Shown piece by piece: positions 8,155 to 18,100 of a stretch of 64,000 bases of DNA. The DNA comes from Candidatus Heimdallarchaeota archaeon. GTDB lineage: Archaea > Asgardarchaeota > Heimdallarchaeia > Hodarchaeales > Hodarchaeaceae. Made by a program: the position numbers and the translations under genes. The stretch is taken from assembly GCA_020353515.1 (NCBI GenBank), contig CP070695.1, positions 3,392,050-3,456,049 of the forward strand. Reading direction: 5' to 3'. The notes below the pieces were generated by a model that saw only the letters and a program-made list of their open reading frames with translations, was not told where the DNA came from and ran no database searches. How positions within the stretch are numbered: position 1 is the stretch's first letter; every line of letters begins with the position of its first letter.

Positions 8155-8982
8155 ATGCGTCCTGAAATGTTTACATACCCTGTTGAGGTTTCTAAACATG
8201 AGGACAGCGACTGGCCTTTTAGAGAAGATTATAGTCGAATTGAAATCCTACAGTGTCTTAATTCCTTTTTTGGCCATTCAACTTTACATGAAAACGTCTT
8301 TGAGTTTTATAAAGTGAACCGGCCTGGTTTTGGAATTGACAGAGCGATTACTGTTCTGTCTAATCCTAAAAATGAATATTATGCTATTAGAATTTCTACA
8401 AAACCAGAAATAGAAACTACTGCAGTTGTTTTTGATCCAGCGGCTTATAGCAAAGAACGGATCCAACAATTGTATATGGCCTTACGAGAACATTATCCAG
8501 CAACCTACTTCTTGAATACTAAGCACCTTCTAATCATTCTTCAACGTTTTGTCTTTTATCCTGTGTGCCAATTCGTGAATCTTCATGAGATGATTGGTTT
8601 ATTAGAAATTATTTGGTATGCATCCAAAGCTCGTATTCTTTTAGACTATAATCAGAATCATTGGCTAGTCTCTGAGAGAGGGCACCTTTTTTATGTCGAT
8701 AGCGATTTTATGGGTCATGTTTTACCTGATCGTCACATTGCTTTCTCTGAGAATTTCAATCAAGCTATGGTGTTCATTAATCCTGATAATTGCAATGTTT
8801 TGGCCCAAGTTTTACCTATATTAGCAACTCGTGGCGAGGATTATCCTCAATTTTTAGAAGAATTTTTCACAGTATTAAAAAATTATTTAGAGAGCTGGAA
8901 AACAGTAAAAGAAGTTTCACCTTATATACAATGTAAGTTAAAATGCTTAACTAATATTGTAAATGATTTTTGGTCTAGCTAA
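8155..8982 (+). CDS. Unknown protein paired with a THEP1-type NTPase
   Basis: 275 residues, not recognised. No signal peptide or clear membrane span. Around residues 160-185 the segment RILLDYNQNHWLVSERGHLFYVDSDF resembles, in loose form, the catalytic loop and metal-binding Asp of kinase-fold proteins (an Asn-containing loop, a strand, a turn, then aromatic-Val-Asp-x-Asp-Phe); this is a weak visual likeness. The gene ends 17 bases before the THEP1-like NTPase gene and is probably co-transcribed with it. The TATA box at 8125 supports the ATG start. A distant phosphotransferase or a partner subunit of the NTPase are the ideas worth testing. Confidence 0.6.
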   Translation: MRPEMFTYPVEVSKHEDSDWPFREDYSRIEILQCLNSFFGHSTLHENVFEFYKVNRPGFGIDRAITVLSNPKNEYYAIRISTKPEIETTAVVFDPAAYSKERIQQLYMALREHYPATYFLNTKHLLIILQRFVFYPVCQFVNLHEMIGLLEIIWYASKARILLDYNQNHWLVSERGHLFYVDSDFMGHVLPDRHIAFSENFNQAMVFINPDNCNVLAQVLPILATRGEDYPQFLEEFFTVLKNYLESWKTVKEVSPYIQCKLKCLTNIVNDFWSS

Positions 8983-8999
8983 CATTGATTGGTGGGTGA

Positions 9000-9530
9000 A
9001 TGAATCAACACCTCCTCATAACGGGGAAACCTGGAGTAGGGAAAACCACACTTGTCACAAAAGTTATTACAGAAATCAAAGAAATGAAACCCAATTGGTT
9101 AATTTCTGGATTTTATACCAAAGAGCTTCGTCAATCTGGACGGAGGATAGGATTCGATATATATACGTTGGATGGACAACAAGGTATTTTAGCACGGTCG
9201 AATGATCCTAAACTTATGTCTAAATTTCGGGTTGGAAAATATTCTGTTGTTACAACTGACTTGGAAGATCTCGTTGTTCCTCTGTTATACGAATCTACAG
9301 ATCTTCTAATACTTGATGAACTTGGGAAAATGGAATTATTTTCATCTAAATTCAGGAATGCAGTCATATTTGCTTTTAATAATCAAACAAGAATATTTGC
9401 AACACTCCCCTTTTATGAAAATCCTTTTCTTGCTTCAATTAAAAGTCGATCGGATATAAAAATCTGGGAATTGACCCAGTCAAATCGACTACATATTTTT
9501 GAAGAAATCGTGAAATTCTTGGAAATCTAA
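9000..9530 (+). CDS. THEP1-type nucleoside-triphosphatase
   Basis: 176 residues, matching the usual length of the archaeal NTPase_1/THEP1 family. Walker A is GKPGVGKTT at residues 9-17 and Walker B is LLILDELGKME with D106 and E107. The sequence SGFYTKELRQSGRRIGFDIYTL is characteristic of the family, whose members hydrolyse ATP, GTP and other NTPs with relaxed specificity; the cellular role is not settled. The enzyme is cytoplasmic. It lies 17 bases after the unknown gene at 8155 and is probably in the same transcript, so the two may work together. Confidence 0.9.
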   Translation: MNQHLLITGKPGVGKTTLVTKVITEIKEMKPNWLISGFYTKELRQSGRRIGFDIYTLDGQQGILARSNDPKLMSKFRVGKYSVVTTDLEDLVVPLLYESTDLLILDELGKMELFSSKFRNAVIFAFNNQTRIFATLPFYENPFLASIKSRSDIKIWELTQSNRLHIFEEIVKFLEI

Positions 9531-9556
9531 ATCCCTAAGAAAATAAAAAACAGAGG

Positions 9557-9979
9557 TTAGGTTTGAGTCATAGTTAAATGATAGTCGATCCGTTTGATTA
9601 AATCATGATTACTCCATGGCTTTAAGATGTAATCGATAGCTCCACATTCATAACCTCGTTTGATGTCATCAGGAAATGTGAGAGCGGACAAGATAATGAC
9701 AGGAATGTGGCGATATCTTGTTTCATTTTTTATTTCATGACAAAAAGTGAAGCCATCTGTACCTGGCATCTTGATATCTAATAATATCAAATCTGGTAAT
9801 GCTATTCCTGATTCTAGGATTTCTAGGGCATCTTGAGCTGTATAGGCTTTCTCAATTTTGTGTTTTTCTCTAGTTAGTAATAATTCGAGTAGTTCAACAG
9901 CATCTCTCTCATCATCAATGATGAGGATACGGGAAACTGGTTTCTTCTGTGTCTTGTTTTTTGTATTGCTGGTTTCCAA
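9557..9979 (-). CDS. Single-domain response regulator (CheY-like receiver)
   Basis: 140 residues: a receiver domain with no output domain. The acidic pocket IIDDERD (D22, D23), the phospho-acceptor D68 in LILLDIKMPGTDG, the switch residue S98 in VIILSAL and K120 in YILKPWS are all present, so it should be active. The first 15 residues are a charged tail. No kinase gene is adjacent; two histidine kinases elsewhere in the window (22699-24474 and 55639-57042) are possible but unproven partners. It probably signals through protein-protein contact, as CheY-like proteins do. Confidence 0.93.
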   Translation of the reverse strand: METSNTKNKTQKKPVSRILIIDDERDAVELLELLLTREKHKIEKAYTAQDALEILESGIALPDLILLDIKMPGTDGFTFCHEIKNETRYRHIPVIILSALTFPDDIKRGYECGAIDYILKPWSNHDLIKRIDYHLTMTQT

Positions 9980-10405
9980 CAGCGAGGCTCCCTAAGATAA
10001 TTGCTCCTTTATTAGCCAAATTATTTTATGTTTTACTCATGTTATGCTTATATACCAATACTCTACTAAATTGGTGATGGGTGTCGAACTCCTATGCTAT
10101 GGCCGAAGTCTTGTTGTAATTTTTTTTGGGGATTGTTACGATATGACTGTAAAGGGACTATTTTTGCTACTAGCGAATCTTAGTTAAACTATATTGATTT
10201 TTAATATATAAGAGTTGTTGTTTTCGATTATCACATTTTTTCTTCCTATTTCTTTCTTTTCTTAATCAGAAAGAGCTATGCTGTTTGAATACCGAATTTT
10301 TAGTTATAGTGTATTATTTTCAAAATTTAAAGGCTTTACTTCAAATTCAAGATAATTTGAGCTGATCTGAGTCTGAATAAAAGGAGTCAGGATTTTCCTA
10401 CGTTC
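9980..10405. other. AT-rich intergenic region
   Basis: About 425 bases between two minus-strand genes. A TATA-like sequence read on the minus strand (TATATAAGC near 10047-10055) may serve the response regulator gene. I see no ORF of note, no hairpin with a T-tract and no tRNA-like segment. Confidence 0.4.
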
Positions 10406-11041
10406 TTACAGATATATTGTACCTGTCTGAGTAAAACCAAAACTACGAATGAAATTGTAACTGATTTTATTCTCATGATACACTTCACATACTAATTCCA
10501 TGACGTCATTCTCTGCAAAATATTTCGCAGCTCTAACAGCCAATAAAAAAGCAATTCGTTTACGACGATATCGAGGATCTACTCCAATCCCAGCAATAAC
10601 ACCTTGGTTTCCTATTTTCTTTCCTTGTTTGATCAATGGTTCTATGACCAAAAAGATGAATCCAACTATCCGTCCATATAATTCTGCTACAAAAGTAGAC
10701 TCTGGTTTGAAATGTTTTACATCTTCCAAGGTTAGAGACCGATAAGGGTCAGGAGCTGTAATGAAAGCTCTGTTATAACAACGGATGAATTTTTCAGCAT
10801 CTGTTTCTTGTTGAAATTCTCTTATTTTCACTTTGTGTATTACTTCACCATCCTCCTCTTGATCCTCTATACTTTTTATTACATCTAGTGCTTGATCCCA
10901 ACTCATTTTCATTACAATGAATTTACGTTTTCCTTCTCGATCCTCTTTTTCTTCATTTTCTTCGATCTTTTTTTTTCTCCTAAAAAAAAGTCGTCTGAGT
11001 TTGACAGATTCTCGTTCTGATGTTTCTGAATCATTTAACAC
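10406..11041 (-). CDS. GNAT-family N-acetyltransferase with a charged N-terminal extension
   Basis: 211 residues. Residues about 70-211 are a GNAT acetyltransferase; the acetyl-CoA site motif A is VIAGIGVDPRYRRKRIAFLL, with the R/Q-x-x-G/A loop formed by RRKRIA, followed by VCEVYHENKISYNFIRSFGF, the conserved NxxAxxFYxxxGF-like segment. The acceptor cannot be predicted. Residues 1-50 are very rich in Lys, Arg and Glu and carry no domain; an internal ATG near codon 45 (MKMSWDQAL) would remove most of it. The upstream start is a GTG at 11041 preceded by GAGG. It is divergent from the amidohydrolase gene with about 110 bases between. Confidence 0.85.
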   Translation of the reverse strand: MLNDSETSERESVKLRRLFFRRKKKIEENEEKEDREGKRKFIVMKMSWDQALDVIKSIEDQEEDGEVIHKVKIREFQQETDAEKFIRCYNRAFITAPDPYRSLTLEDVKHFKPESTFVAELYGRIVGFIFLVIEPLIKQGKKIGNQGVIAGIGVDPRYRRKRIAFLLAVRAAKYFAENDVMELVCEVYHENKISYNFIRSFGFTQTGTIYL

Positions 11042-11150
11042 CTCTAAACACCTTTTTTCTTAGGAAATTCTATCTATTTGGAAAATTCTGGTTTTTTCTT
11101 TAAGCTTAAGAATAATACTAATAATACTTTCCTCTCTTAACTATTTTTAA

Positions 11151-12089
11151 ATGGATTTAGTTACTCCTGTTCATAGGGAAATCATTGACACTCATGTTCA
11201 TCCAATCCAATCGTTAACATCCGCAGAATCTCTTATAAGAGAGATGGATAAAGCTAAAGTCTCAAAGGCTGTACTATTAGCCTTAGATTTAGATCCGAAT
11301 GTTTTAGATACAAATCAATCACTTAGAGACGAAATTATTTACGATTTTCTGTCTTATTCTCTTTTTTTAGATCCTTATCGGCTTCTTGATACCATGAAGG
11401 CTATACTACGTGTCGGTAATACAACAAACGTACATGTTGCTGATATTGTTAAAGGACATCCTGATAGATTCTTAGGATTTGGTTCTGTAAATCCATCAAA
11501 GAATGGCAACTATGTAAAGGAAAAACTTCAAGAGATATTTGATCTTAGCTTAAAAGGAATTAAACTAATTCCCACCCTACAATTTTTCGATCCAAAACGA
11601 AATAAAAATCTAAAATCCATATTTAAATTTGCGTATCGTCAAGATTGGCCAATATTAATTCACCTTGGCCGAGATCCTGGTCCTTGGGAAATCCATACCT
11701 TACGATGCGTTGAGAAAGGTCATCCAAAATTCTGGAATAAAGTTGTCAAGAAATTCTCCAAGAATAAGATAATCTTTGCTCATCTAGGTGGCTATGGTGA
11801 AATTAATGATGAAACATGGTTAAATGAAGTCCTTAGATTGAGTAAGAAAAACACTAACATTTTTCTTGACACTTCTGCAGTTCCCTATCAATTAGAGGAT
11901 CCTACCGTTGTAGAAAGCATTCGTAAAACATGTGGGTTTGAAAGAATCTTGTTCGGGACTGATACTCCTGTGGTTCTTGGGACCTCAATGGCTCATTCAA
12001 AACAGATTATTGAAAAGAACTCAATCCTAACACAGGAAGAAAAATCGTTAATTTTCTCTGAAAATGCAAAAAAGTTGTTCAACCTTTAA
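11151..12089 (+). CDS. Amidohydrolase family 2 metal-dependent hydrolase
   Basis: 312 residues, a TIM-barrel amidohydrolase of the PF04909 type. The metal-binding HxH is in IIDTHVHP near residue 14; KGIKLIP, PILIHLGRDP and IIFAHLGGYGE follow the order of the barrel strands; the C-terminal RILFGTDTPVV supplies the metal-binding Asp. Family members are hydrolases or decarboxylases (aminocarboxymuconate decarboxylase-like), and the substrate here is unknown. Cytoplasmic. A helical insert at residues about 60-95 (LFLDPYRLLDTMKAILRVG) is not part of every member. It is followed closely by the metallo-beta-lactamase gene, so the two are likely co-transcribed. Confidence 0.88.
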   Translation: MDLVTPVHREIIDTHVHPIQSLTSAESLIREMDKAKVSKAVLLALDLDPNVLDTNQSLRDEIIYDFLSYSLFLDPYRLLDTMKAILRVGNTTNVHVADIVKGHPDRFLGFGSVNPSKNGNYVKEKLQEIFDLSLKGIKLIPTLQFFDPKRNKNLKSIFKFAYRQDWPILIHLGRDPGPWEIHTLRCVEKGHPKFWNKVVKKFSKNKIIFAHLGGYGEINDETWLNEVLRLSKKNTNIFLDTSAVPYQLEDPTVVESIRKTCGFERILFGTDTPVVLGTSMAHSKQIIEKNSILTQEEKSLIFSENAKKLFNL

Positions 12090-12108
12090 TCGAATAGGAC
12101 GGTTCTTT

Positions 12109-12885
12109 GTGTTAAAAGCATGTGTTTTAGCTTCATCGAGCAAGGGAAATGCTACTTTTGTTCGTATAGGTAATGATAGATTTCTTATTGATGCTGGAAT
12201 CAGTGCTAGAAGAATCAATAAAACACTTCGCGAAATTGGAGAGAATACTAGATCCTTAAAGGGGGTTATTCTTACCCATGAGCATCAAGATCACATAACT
12301 GGTATAAAAACACTCTCACATAAGTATGGTTTGAGGTTCTTTTCAACTTTTGATACTTATCAACGTATTCGAAAACAAGTTGGGAGTTTTGATGCGGATT
12401 TTATTGAGGTTGGAGAAGATTTTCAGGTGGGAGATGAAGCTATCATCACTCCTTATGAGATTCAACACGACTCAGCAGATCCTGTAGCCTTCCTTATTAA
12501 AGATCGTAATGATATTCCATTAGTAGGTTACTTAAACGATTGTGGTAGAATAACTCCCTTCTTGATTGATGGATTCAGAAATGTCAAAGTCTTGATAATA
12601 GAAGCTAATCATTCTTTTGATCTTCTTCTTCGTAGTTCCTATCCAACCTTTTTAAAGCTGCGAATCTTAAGTTCTAAAGGACACCTCTCTAATTGGAGCG
12701 CTGCTGAATTCATAAATGCGACGGTACCTCAAATTGCTGTTCTATCTCACCGATCAGAGGAAAATAATACTCCTGGAGTCTCATTATCGGAAATTGAAAC
12801 TCTTTTGAGTGATAAAATAACAAAACCTTTCATAGTAATTGTACCAGACAAAGAACGCAGTACAATAATCAGAACACTAGAATGA
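12109..12885 (+). CDS. Metallo-beta-lactamase-fold hydrolase, YycJ/WalJ-like
   Basis: About 258 residues. The zinc site HxHxDH appears as THEHQDH in VILTHEHQDHITGI, with LIDAGIS before it and EANHSFD, GHLSN and VLSHRS as the later metal ligands. ACVLASSSKGNATFVRIG at the N-terminus is the signature of the YycJ/WalJ branch, thought to be single-strand DNA or RNA processing nucleases. The frame is open from ATG 12064, which would overlap the amidohydrolase gene, but homology begins at VLKACVLAS, so the GTG at 12109 is preferred. It lies 19 bases after the amidohydrolase stop. Confidence 0.85.
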   Translation: MLKACVLASSSKGNATFVRIGNDRFLIDAGISARRINKTLREIGENTRSLKGVILTHEHQDHITGIKTLSHKYGLRFFSTFDTYQRIRKQVGSFDADFIEVGEDFQVGDEAIITPYEIQHDSADPVAFLIKDRNDIPLVGYLNDCGRITPFLIDGFRNVKVLIIEANHSFDLLLRSSYPTFLKLRILSSKGHLSNWSAAEFINATVPQIAVLSHRSEENNTPGVSLSEIETLLSDKITKPFIVIVPDKERSTIIRTLE

Positions 12886-12915
12886 ACAGTTGAAACTGAG
12901 GAACTAGAATATCTC

Positions 12916-13308
12916 TCAAGGTTCAAAGGAGGGCTGTTGCATGTACATCTTTCTAATCGATACTAGCTCTCCATTAGTAAGGGTTAAGATTCCTAACTTC
13001 TCTGCAAGCTCTCTTGCGGTTGCTGAAAACTGGTTGGCACAAACCATTACTTTTGTCAACCCAGTGTTTACTTGCAACCTTTCTGCCTCTAATATAACAT
13101 TGTAACCACATGATCTTGACCAATCTTTAACGATCACACCGATTCTCCCGCCTATATCGACATTTTTATCTTTTGATCGATGTACTAAATAGGAAAACTG
13201 AAATTCTCTATCATTCTTCCCCCGTAATGTTACATTTGAATCAAAATCAAACTGTCTGAACCGTAAAAAGTCTTTCACTAAATTATTTAACTCTAGTTCC
13301 ATTTCCAA
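12916..13308 (-). CDS. Small Mrr-like PD-(D/E)XK fold protein, catalytic acid uncertain
   Basis: 130 residues, one small domain. The order of elements follows Mrr/NucS-like nuclease folds: VDIGGRIGVIVKDWSR at 50-65 (strand with D51 and K61), then a helix, then KVMVCANQFSATARELAEK at about 86-104, the strand and helix that close such domains, and LTNGELVSI near the end. In an active enzyme a Glu or Gln should stand two residues before the Lys (position 59) and here it is Val. Either E74/E76 has taken over, or the protein binds DNA without cutting. It converges with the metallo-beta-lactamase gene. Confidence 0.6.
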   Translation of the reverse strand: MEMELELNNLVKDFLRFRQFDFDSNVTLRGKNDREFQFSYLVHRSKDKNVDIGGRIGVIVKDWSRSCGYNVILEAERLQVNTGLTKVMVCANQFSATARELAEKLGILTLTNGELVSIRKMYMQQPSFEP

Positions 13309-13986
13309 CCTACCATATTTCCAGTCTATAGTCCTGCAAATTTAACGCATTTATACTTAAAAAACTTTACTAAGGGTATTAACTAGAGTAGTACCCCTTC
13401 AATCCTATTTACTGTTTAAAGGCAAAAAAAAAAGTTTATCCTCTATTGAATACATGCCTTTTTTTGTCGGTTAAAATTGTATAATATGGGTATTTTTCAT
13501 GAAATACCAAATTAGATTAGTTTGTCATGTATTAGCTTGTGGTTTGATAGAATTGAATGAATGATGATCAGAAAATGTCTAGGTTAAAACTTTGTGAAAT
13601 AATGTGTTTCTTTTAATCATTAAGCCTTGATACAATTAGTCACGTCCTATTTTGACTAAAATTTTCTTTCATTTATGCAATGATTTCATGATAATATTCT
13701 GAATCGGTATAAAATCACTTACAAAGTCACATTCCTCAAAAATTTTTGAGACTCCATCATCAAGATAGTTTTCAAAGAATATCTTATTGTAAAATACAAA
13801 GATAAGAATATATGGCAAAGAAGAATTTTTTGTTTCTTGACTTTATACACTAACCTTTTTAGTTATCATTGGAGAAAAGTTCAGTAGAGCTAGACTCTAG
13901 TCTTTGGTCCTAAAAAAAAGCCCGTCATTCATACAACTTTCAATAAAGAATATATGATAAGATTATCAGCGGAGTAACTAATTGTA
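13309..13986. other. Long AT-rich intergenic region upstream of the histone-fusion gene
   Basis: About 680 bases with no ORF that looks coding on either strand and no RNA gene I can recognise. It holds the upstream region of the minus-strand nuclease-fold gene on the left and the promoter of the histone-fusion gene on the right. Its length is unusual beside the short spacers elsewhere in the window, so regulatory sites or a small RNA are possible, but I cannot point to one. Confidence 0.4.
13949..13957 (+). promoter_or_regulatory. TATA box of the histone-fusion gene
   Basis: AATATATGA centred about 34 bases before the ATG at 13987, placing the expected transcript start a few bases before the ATG. 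GGAG also occurs at 13971-13974, which would lie outside such a short leader. Confidence 0.45.
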
Positions 13987-15075
13987 ATGTCAGAAAATCA
14001 AAAACAAGGTATTTTACTAGGCTTTGATCAAAAAGAATGTCGGCAGATATTGAAAAAAACTGGCATTCCCCGTATATCTAAAGAGAGTGTTAAAGCTCTA
14101 AATAATCTATTAACACGTAGAGCTCGTGAAATCGCTACTAAAGCAGTCACTTTGGCTGCAGAAAAAGATAGGGATGAAATTCTAGAGGAGGATATTACTC
14201 AAGCTGTAAGAATGGCTTCTGCAGTCCACACTTATGAAGTCGCAGTAGAAGCTCCAGTAGTCCATTATGTCTGGTTTATCAGTTCAGGAGGAACATGTCT
14301 CTTACGCCGCTCTTATTCTGGATTGGAGTTCCCTGACACGATTTTTTCTGGACTATTGACTGGAATTTTGGATTTAATGTCAGAAGTAACTGGGAGAATG
14401 ATAGAAAAGTTCTCTACTGACGATTTAACCATTCATATTAGACGAGTGGCCGAAATCACCGTTGCGGTTATCTGTGATAGCGAGCAAAGCTATGCTATTG
14501 ATGAATTAACTGATTTATTGGCTATAAGATTTGCTGATGTCTTTAATGAAGAAATTCAACAGGAAATTGTTGACACAAGTGTCTTCGATGACTTTGCTCC
14601 AGTTTTAGATGCATTGGTTGCTGGAGTAGGATTAAAAATCCCCAAAGAAAGCTTAAAAATCATAAAATCAAGTGCAAGTCTTACTGATAGGCAGTTAGAA
14701 GAAACTGTTGATGCAGCAGCGCTTCGAGAAGAGATGAGGCGAGCACAACATGCAATTCAAGATTTTGCTGTATTTAAAAGGGAAGAAAAAACTTCCGATA
14801 TGGACTCCTTATTCTATGAATCTCCAGATGTTACAGAAATAAAAGCAGTTCTCCGACAAGCGACTCAAGATATTCGTGAAGAATTTAATGATAATGGGGA
14901 TAAAGAACCTCAGATTGAGTTAAAGGCCGAAGATGTTTCACAAGAAGAAGTTCTAAAGGAAATTTCAAAGGATTTTCCCAAAATCGCTACCAAAAAAATC
15001 GCAGAAGTGGAAACCAAAAAACCTAAGAAAAAAACCCGAAAGAAATCCAGAAAAAGGAAACGTAGAAGGAAATAA
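13987..15075 (+). CDS. Histone fold fused to a longin-like domain with a basic tail
   Basis: 362 residues. Residues 15-78 are an archaeal-type histone fold: RQILKKTGIPRISKESVKAL, then REIATKAVTLA and EEDITQAV; R62 and D69 keep the seven-residue spacing of the histone RD clamp. Residues about 88-212 look like a longin/roadblock-type sheet-helix domain of Asgard small-GTPase systems: VHYVWFISSGGTCLLRRSY, IFSGLLTGILDLMSEVTG, then LTIHIRRVAEITVAVICD and a terminal helix. Residues 215-340 are a charged helical linker. The last 19 residues are nearly all Lys and Arg, like a DNA-binding histone tail but at the C-terminus. It should bind DNA and a protein partner; the role is unknown. Histone call strong, longin call moderate. 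Confidence 0.85.
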   Translation: MSENQKQGILLGFDQKECRQILKKTGIPRISKESVKALNNLLTRRAREIATKAVTLAAEKDRDEILEEDITQAVRMASAVHTYEVAVEAPVVHYVWFISSGGTCLLRRSYSGLEFPDTIFSGLLTGILDLMSEVTGRMIEKFSTDDLTIHIRRVAEITVAVICDSEQSYAIDELTDLLAIRFADVFNEEIQQEIVDTSVFDDFAPVLDALVAGVGLKIPKESLKIIKSSASLTDRQLEETVDAAALREEMRRAQHAIQDFAVFKREEKTSDMDSLFYESPDVTEIKAVLRQATQDIREEFNDNGDKEPQIELKAEDVSQEEVLKEISKDFPKIATKKIAEVETKKPKKKTRKKSRKRKRRRK

Positions 15076-15112
15076 TGACTCTACAATGAAATGAGAAAAA
15101 AGGATTGGAGAT

Positions 15113-18100
15113 TTATTTATAAGGTTTTTTACGTTTGCTTATCCACAATACTAGAACAGCTGCCGTGGCAAATCCAATAAGGTCGAACGAAGCTGACTTT
15201 TTCTCTGTTGTACTTTCATCAGTGAAAGTGAATACTGCATCCGATATATCACTTGTTTTGAATAATCCATCAGTAACAGAAACATTCACAAGGTATTGGC
15301 TTCCAGGGGTAAATCCTTCGTCTATTGGATCCCACTCATAAGAAGAGATTTCTCTTCTATTGCGGACAAGTCTTTCCCAAGTTTCTCCTGAGTCATTACT
15401 TACATACACAGAGTATAAAAGAGTATCTTCGACGTTAGGATCACTACTATCCCATGTGATAGTAACTGGGTCCGGACCTACAGTTTCTCCACCATTTGGA
15501 TATATAACTTCAACGGTTGGTGAGAATTGATTAATGATAGTTACATCAGTTACTCTGTATTCCGTAAAGGGGAGCCAATCAAGGGATGTTCCAGTGAATC
15601 CCTTAACAACAATTTCGAATACATCATTCTGGCCGAAACCGTTGCTATCAACAGTTGCAGTCGTTCCTGTTTCTCTGTGTGAAACACCTAAAGATGCCTT
15701 CCCTGTGACTATAAACGGAAGGCCGCCTGGCCAATCACCCCATACATAATAGGGTTCGTAATCAATCCCCCAGTAATCGACTCCTATTGTATAGGTTCCA
15801 CTTTCAGTAGTAACATATTCAATGTGTTCAATACTACCTGGCTCTGTACTAGTTGCTACAATTGATCCAGTTGGAGAAATTAATATTAGTTCTAGATCAT
15901 GTGGAGGATCTCCAGGTGTCCCAGGGGGATCAGGGATAGTTAGATCTAGTACAATCTTTTGGCCAGCATGTAAGTTTGGCCAAGGTCGTAACCAATCGAA
16001 ATCTTCTGGATTAGAAGGTAAATCCCGAGGTATCGCTGTCTTCTCTGTTAATAGACCCTCTAGCTTGATTGAATTAACTAATTCAACCATAATTTTTGTA
16101 TCACGAATAAAGAGACTAGGGAATCCGGGTAAAGACCATGAATCGAAAGTGCCACTAAATTGGGCGTGGGGTCCTTCCCAACTGCTACCACTTGTAACTA
16201 CTGCATTGTTGGAATTTATAGCTCTAATCGTTGCTGTAGGTGCGTTAAACATGAGTCCATCTAATGCGTTATGACTTACATTTGTATAGGGAGCGGGAGG
16301 GTACCCATCGATTAAGGAAGGATCCGAACTATCATCAATAGTCTGGAGGCCAGCTTCACGGTAGCTAGTTAGGGTGGAATTGCGGATAGAACTTACTGTG
16401 ATAATGAAATCTTCAGAGGCAGACATTGAACCATATTCGATAGTATGTAAAGCAATACCAAGATAGCCAAGATGACCCGCGGAAGCCGTGGATTTATCGT
16501 GATACCAATCGTTTGCATTTGTTTTATCCCAATCCCAAAAACCGCTTACATCCCATGTAAAATCAGTAAGTAATACATTCTGACACTTCCAAGTTGGTTT
16601 ACCGTCCGTTCGACCTGTATTATCGAAGTTCTCTGATTGAGACTGTGTTGCACTATAAGGCCCGAAGTAAGCCGAACTACCATAACCACTCATAAATACA
16701 TGGACATCAATCACTGTTTGTGGATCAGTCCACGTGACATTTGTCATAACCCAAGTTGTAAAGTCATCAGTCCCATTATTTAAGAAGTAATCAATGTCTA
16801 CATAATAGAATCGCCAATCACCACTTATTGGAGTTTGTCCAAACCAGTTAACCGCCCCATATACCGCGCCATTATCATATGGATGTTCGTCTGATCCACC
16901 CCAAGATAACGACAGATCAGGAGGAGCTAGACCATCAACTCTAACACACATAGGGGTTAGTCCAGCTATTTTATCATCTTTTGTCCATTCAAGAAAACCA
17001 CCATACATCCCAGGAGTTGCAGAGTCGTCAACAGTAACAGTGACATCCCATGTAACACCTGAATCTAATACCACATCGACATCAATCGGAGTTCCTTGCC
17101 ATGGAACCCTTTGAAAAAGACGGACGGTGACGAGAACATCGAGAGAATCCCATTTGTCATTCTCGTATCCTACATCACGATAATATATAGTAGGACCTTT
17201 ACCATTAAGACCAGTCTTATAAAAAGCGTCTCCAGGCTTTCCAACATGTAACTGATGGTTATTTCCATTTGTTGTGTCACTTTGAACTCGGCGTACCTCT
17301 CCATCTGCCTCTGGTGCAAAATCAATTCTCCCATTGCCATTTAAATCGTTCCAATCATGTAGAAATACATAATTGCTGTCATCGACACTTCGGTAGACAT
17401 CTTCAAAATTTTTCTTGGGATAAGTGAGAAATACTACAGCGTAGTCACAGGTGTTCCATTGATCCATGAATACAGTATCAAAATGGTCCTCTAAGGGCCA
17501 AGTAGTATTCTCCGATGTTGAATGTAGTACACCGGTTGCCTCATTCCAAAATATCAGTTCATAAGCAGTTACAGAATCAGCAGTAGTTGAAGTCATGACA
17601 ACAGAAGCATCTATGTCAGTTACCTGTGACTCACCTGGGAACAAACTTCCAGTAAATACGCTGTTATCGAGCATAGTTATTCCAAGATCTGATGGGTGAT
17701 TTTGTCGTCGAGTTGATGGATCTTGTTCGGGAGAGAAAGGATCTCCAACTTCGTATAACCCTGTAGAGTATCCTAACCATCCACTTGCCCGATCATCTTG
17801 AGTAGCAACACGATCGAAAGTTGAAGTGCTACCAATCATAAGAAGTGGATCCGTTCCGTCTGTTTCGTTACCAAACATTGCATTAACAGCTCGCCATGCG
17901 TCAACACGTCCTGCTCCTTGACGGAAAGGATCATAACCTAAGTCAATAGCTGTTGATTCCATAACAGATTTTATATGTCCTGCAATATCTGAATTTGGGA
18001 ACCAACCTGCATCAACACCTGCTTGAAGCATCAAAGCGGCAACTCCTGCAGCTACTGGACATGCTAAACTAGTTCCGCCAAAAATTCCAACAGCGTTCAA

